Source: Chloroflexota bacterium | Lineage (GTDB): Bacteria; Chloroflexota; FW602-bin22; JACPRP01 | Direction of reading: 5' to 3' | DNA: 64,000 nucleotides | Assembly: GCA_016210495.1 (NCBI GenBank) | Contig: JACQUC010000268.1 | Span: 44,599-108,598 of the forward strand | Shown here: one piece after another, positions 63,103 through 64,000 of the stretch | How the letters are laid out: each line of letters starts with the position of its first letter | Numbering within the stretch: position 1 is the stretch's first letter | Program-made: the position numbers and the translations under genes | The notes under the pieces: model-generated | Databases searched by the model: none | What the model saw: only the letters and a program-made list of their open reading frames with translations | What the model was told of the DNA's origin: nothing

Positions 63103-64000
63103 CTACCTCAGATGGACCCGCACCGTGTGGAAGGTGCCGTCGTCCAGCTCGGCGACCAGCGCGTACTGGCCGGGGCCCGACGAGGCGATCTCCCGGGTGC
63201 CAAAGTTGTAGATATGCTGCTGCTCGGCGGCGTCGTAGCGGAACAGGTCGCCGCTGCCGTCCGGAACTAAGTCTTTCGCCGGATCGTAAGAGCCGTCGTC
63301 GTTGAGCTTGTAAACGTCCAGGTGGACGACGGCGTCGGGCACCGCTCCGTTGGCGCCGAAGATCTGTACCTTCACCGGTACCGTCGAGCCCAGTCTGAAC
63401 GTCTGCACAGGGGCCAGGACGGGCTGGCGGAACCCGCCGAAGACATAGCGAACGTTGACCCTGGCGCTGGCGGTAGCCGACGTGTACTTCCGGGTGTCGG
63501 CGGGAGTGAACACTACGCGCAGTTCCCGTCCCGTGCCCGGGCGCAGGACCGTGCCTGCCGGCGGGTCGTAGGTGTAGGTTCCGTCGACCCGCTCTCGCTG
63601 ATGCGTGGCGACCGCGTTGAGCTGCGCCGGACCCAGCGGCGTGTCATAGACCATGTCGGCAGGGTTGTTCCAGGTGATCGTCGGCGTCGCCCGGCTCGCC
63701 TTCACGGCGAGGCGATGGGCCTGGCCCGCCGCGATGGCGGTGACGCCGGTGAGGTCCCTCACCTGCACGGGCGTATATCGGTGGGTGGTGGTCCCGTCGC
63801 CTATTGCGCCATTGAAGTTACTGCCCCAGGCCCAGACGGTGCCGTCGGACTTCAGCGCCAGGGAGTTGCCGGACGCCGCCATGGCGATAACGTCGGTGAG
63901 GTCGCTCACCTGTATGGGGGTGGTTTCGTAATTGGTGCTGGTCCCCCTGCCCAGTTGGCCTTGCAAGTTGTAGCCCCAGGCCCAGACGGTGCCGTCGGAC
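63103..64000 (-). CDS. RCC1-repeat/Ig-like secreted protein (partial, runs off the window)
   Basis: The frame is open to the window edge; the visible 298 or so residues are the C-terminal part. It has RCC1-type repeats (LKSDGTVWAWGSNFNGAIGD), then an Ig-like region (TPTITWNNPADMVYDTPLGP) and a terminal Ig-like domain (LDDGTFHTVRVHLR). RCC1-like proteins form beta-propellers; bacterial ones are usually exported. The repeat is visible in the DNA at 63826-63870 and again at the edge. Confidence 0.82.
   Translation of the reverse strand, partial: SDGTVWAWGYNLQGQLGRGTSTNYETTPIQVSDLTDVIAMAASGNSLALKSDGTVWAWGSNFNGAIGDGTTTHRYTPVQVRDLTGVTAIAAGQAHRLAVKASRATPTITWNNPADMVYDTPLGPAQLNAVATHQRERVDGTYTYDPPAGTVLRPGTGRELRVVFTPADTRKYTSATASARVNVRYVFGGFRQPVLAPVQTFRLGSTVPVKVQIFGANGAVPDAVVHLDVYKLNDDGSYDPAKDLVPDGSGDLFRYDAAEQQHIYNFGTREIASSGPGQYALVAELDDGTFHTVRVHLR

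Overview
The window looks like a chromosomal segment of a high-GC, Gram-positive-type or monoderm bacterium, most likely a Chloroflexota lineage (Dehalococcoidia/SAR202-like). This is inference from three things: many paralogous LLM flavin oxidoreductases, UbiD-type decarboxylases and Ala/Pro-linker lipoprotein binding proteins; the C-terminal domain of the secreted protein at 61462-62319, which I associate with Chloroflexi; and the absence of any feature pointing elsewhere. No rRNA, tRNA, CRISPR array or phage structural gene was recognised.

Layout. 1-9.1 kb (+): the end of an LLM oxidoreductase, a UbiD-family decarboxylase, two solute-binding lipoproteins (SBPs), an M24-fold protein and a large [2Fe-2S]/molybdopterin oxidoreductase. 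9.2-15.5 kb (+): a VapBC-like toxin-antitoxin pair, a ThDP-dependent enzyme, and a histidine kinase/response regulator pair followed by a 49-residue kinase remnant and a MITE-like element. 15.7-22.7 kb (-): UbiD tail remnant, truncated HigB-like toxin, HigA-like antitoxin, UbiD, alpha/beta hydrolase, FAD reductase, ferredoxin, LLM and a truncated molybdoenzyme fragment. 23.0-24.9 kb (+): UbiD and two small proteins. 25.0-51.2 kb (-): one long run of LLM, FAD reductase, SBP, M24, UbiD and ferredoxin paralogues around the only complete ABC transporter core (31945-34851). 51.8-56.5 kb: a CooC-like ATPase, a degenerate GTPase-like membrane protein on the opposite strand, and a DMSO-reductase-family molybdoenzyme interrupted by an in-frame TAG. 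56.5-64 kb: secreted repeat proteins (FG-GAP propeller, Ig/cadherin-like, RCC1-like) and a HEPN-type pair.

How it may work together (inference). SBPs deliver organic anions to an Fe3+/polyamine-type ABC importer. LLM flavoenzymes, AprA-like FAD reductases with their 2x[4Fe-4S] ferredoxins, the molybdoenzymes, UbiD decarboxylases (which need prenylated FMN), M24-fold hydrolases and an alpha/beta hydrolase would then process them. Counting intact, partial and broken copies there are five LLM, five UbiD plus one remnant, five FAD reductases, three M24, seven SBPs plus one remnant and two ferredoxins. The copies are shuffled rather than tandem, and several junctions carry gene fragments, so the region behaves as a catabolic island expanding by duplication and recombination. 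The substrate is unknown.

Intergenic DNA is rich in short palindromic repeats: a composite inverted repeat at 1859-2176, a 190-bp element at 15516-15705, a 26-bp repeat at 19 and 43 kb, and a GC-rich block found before four plus-strand genes.
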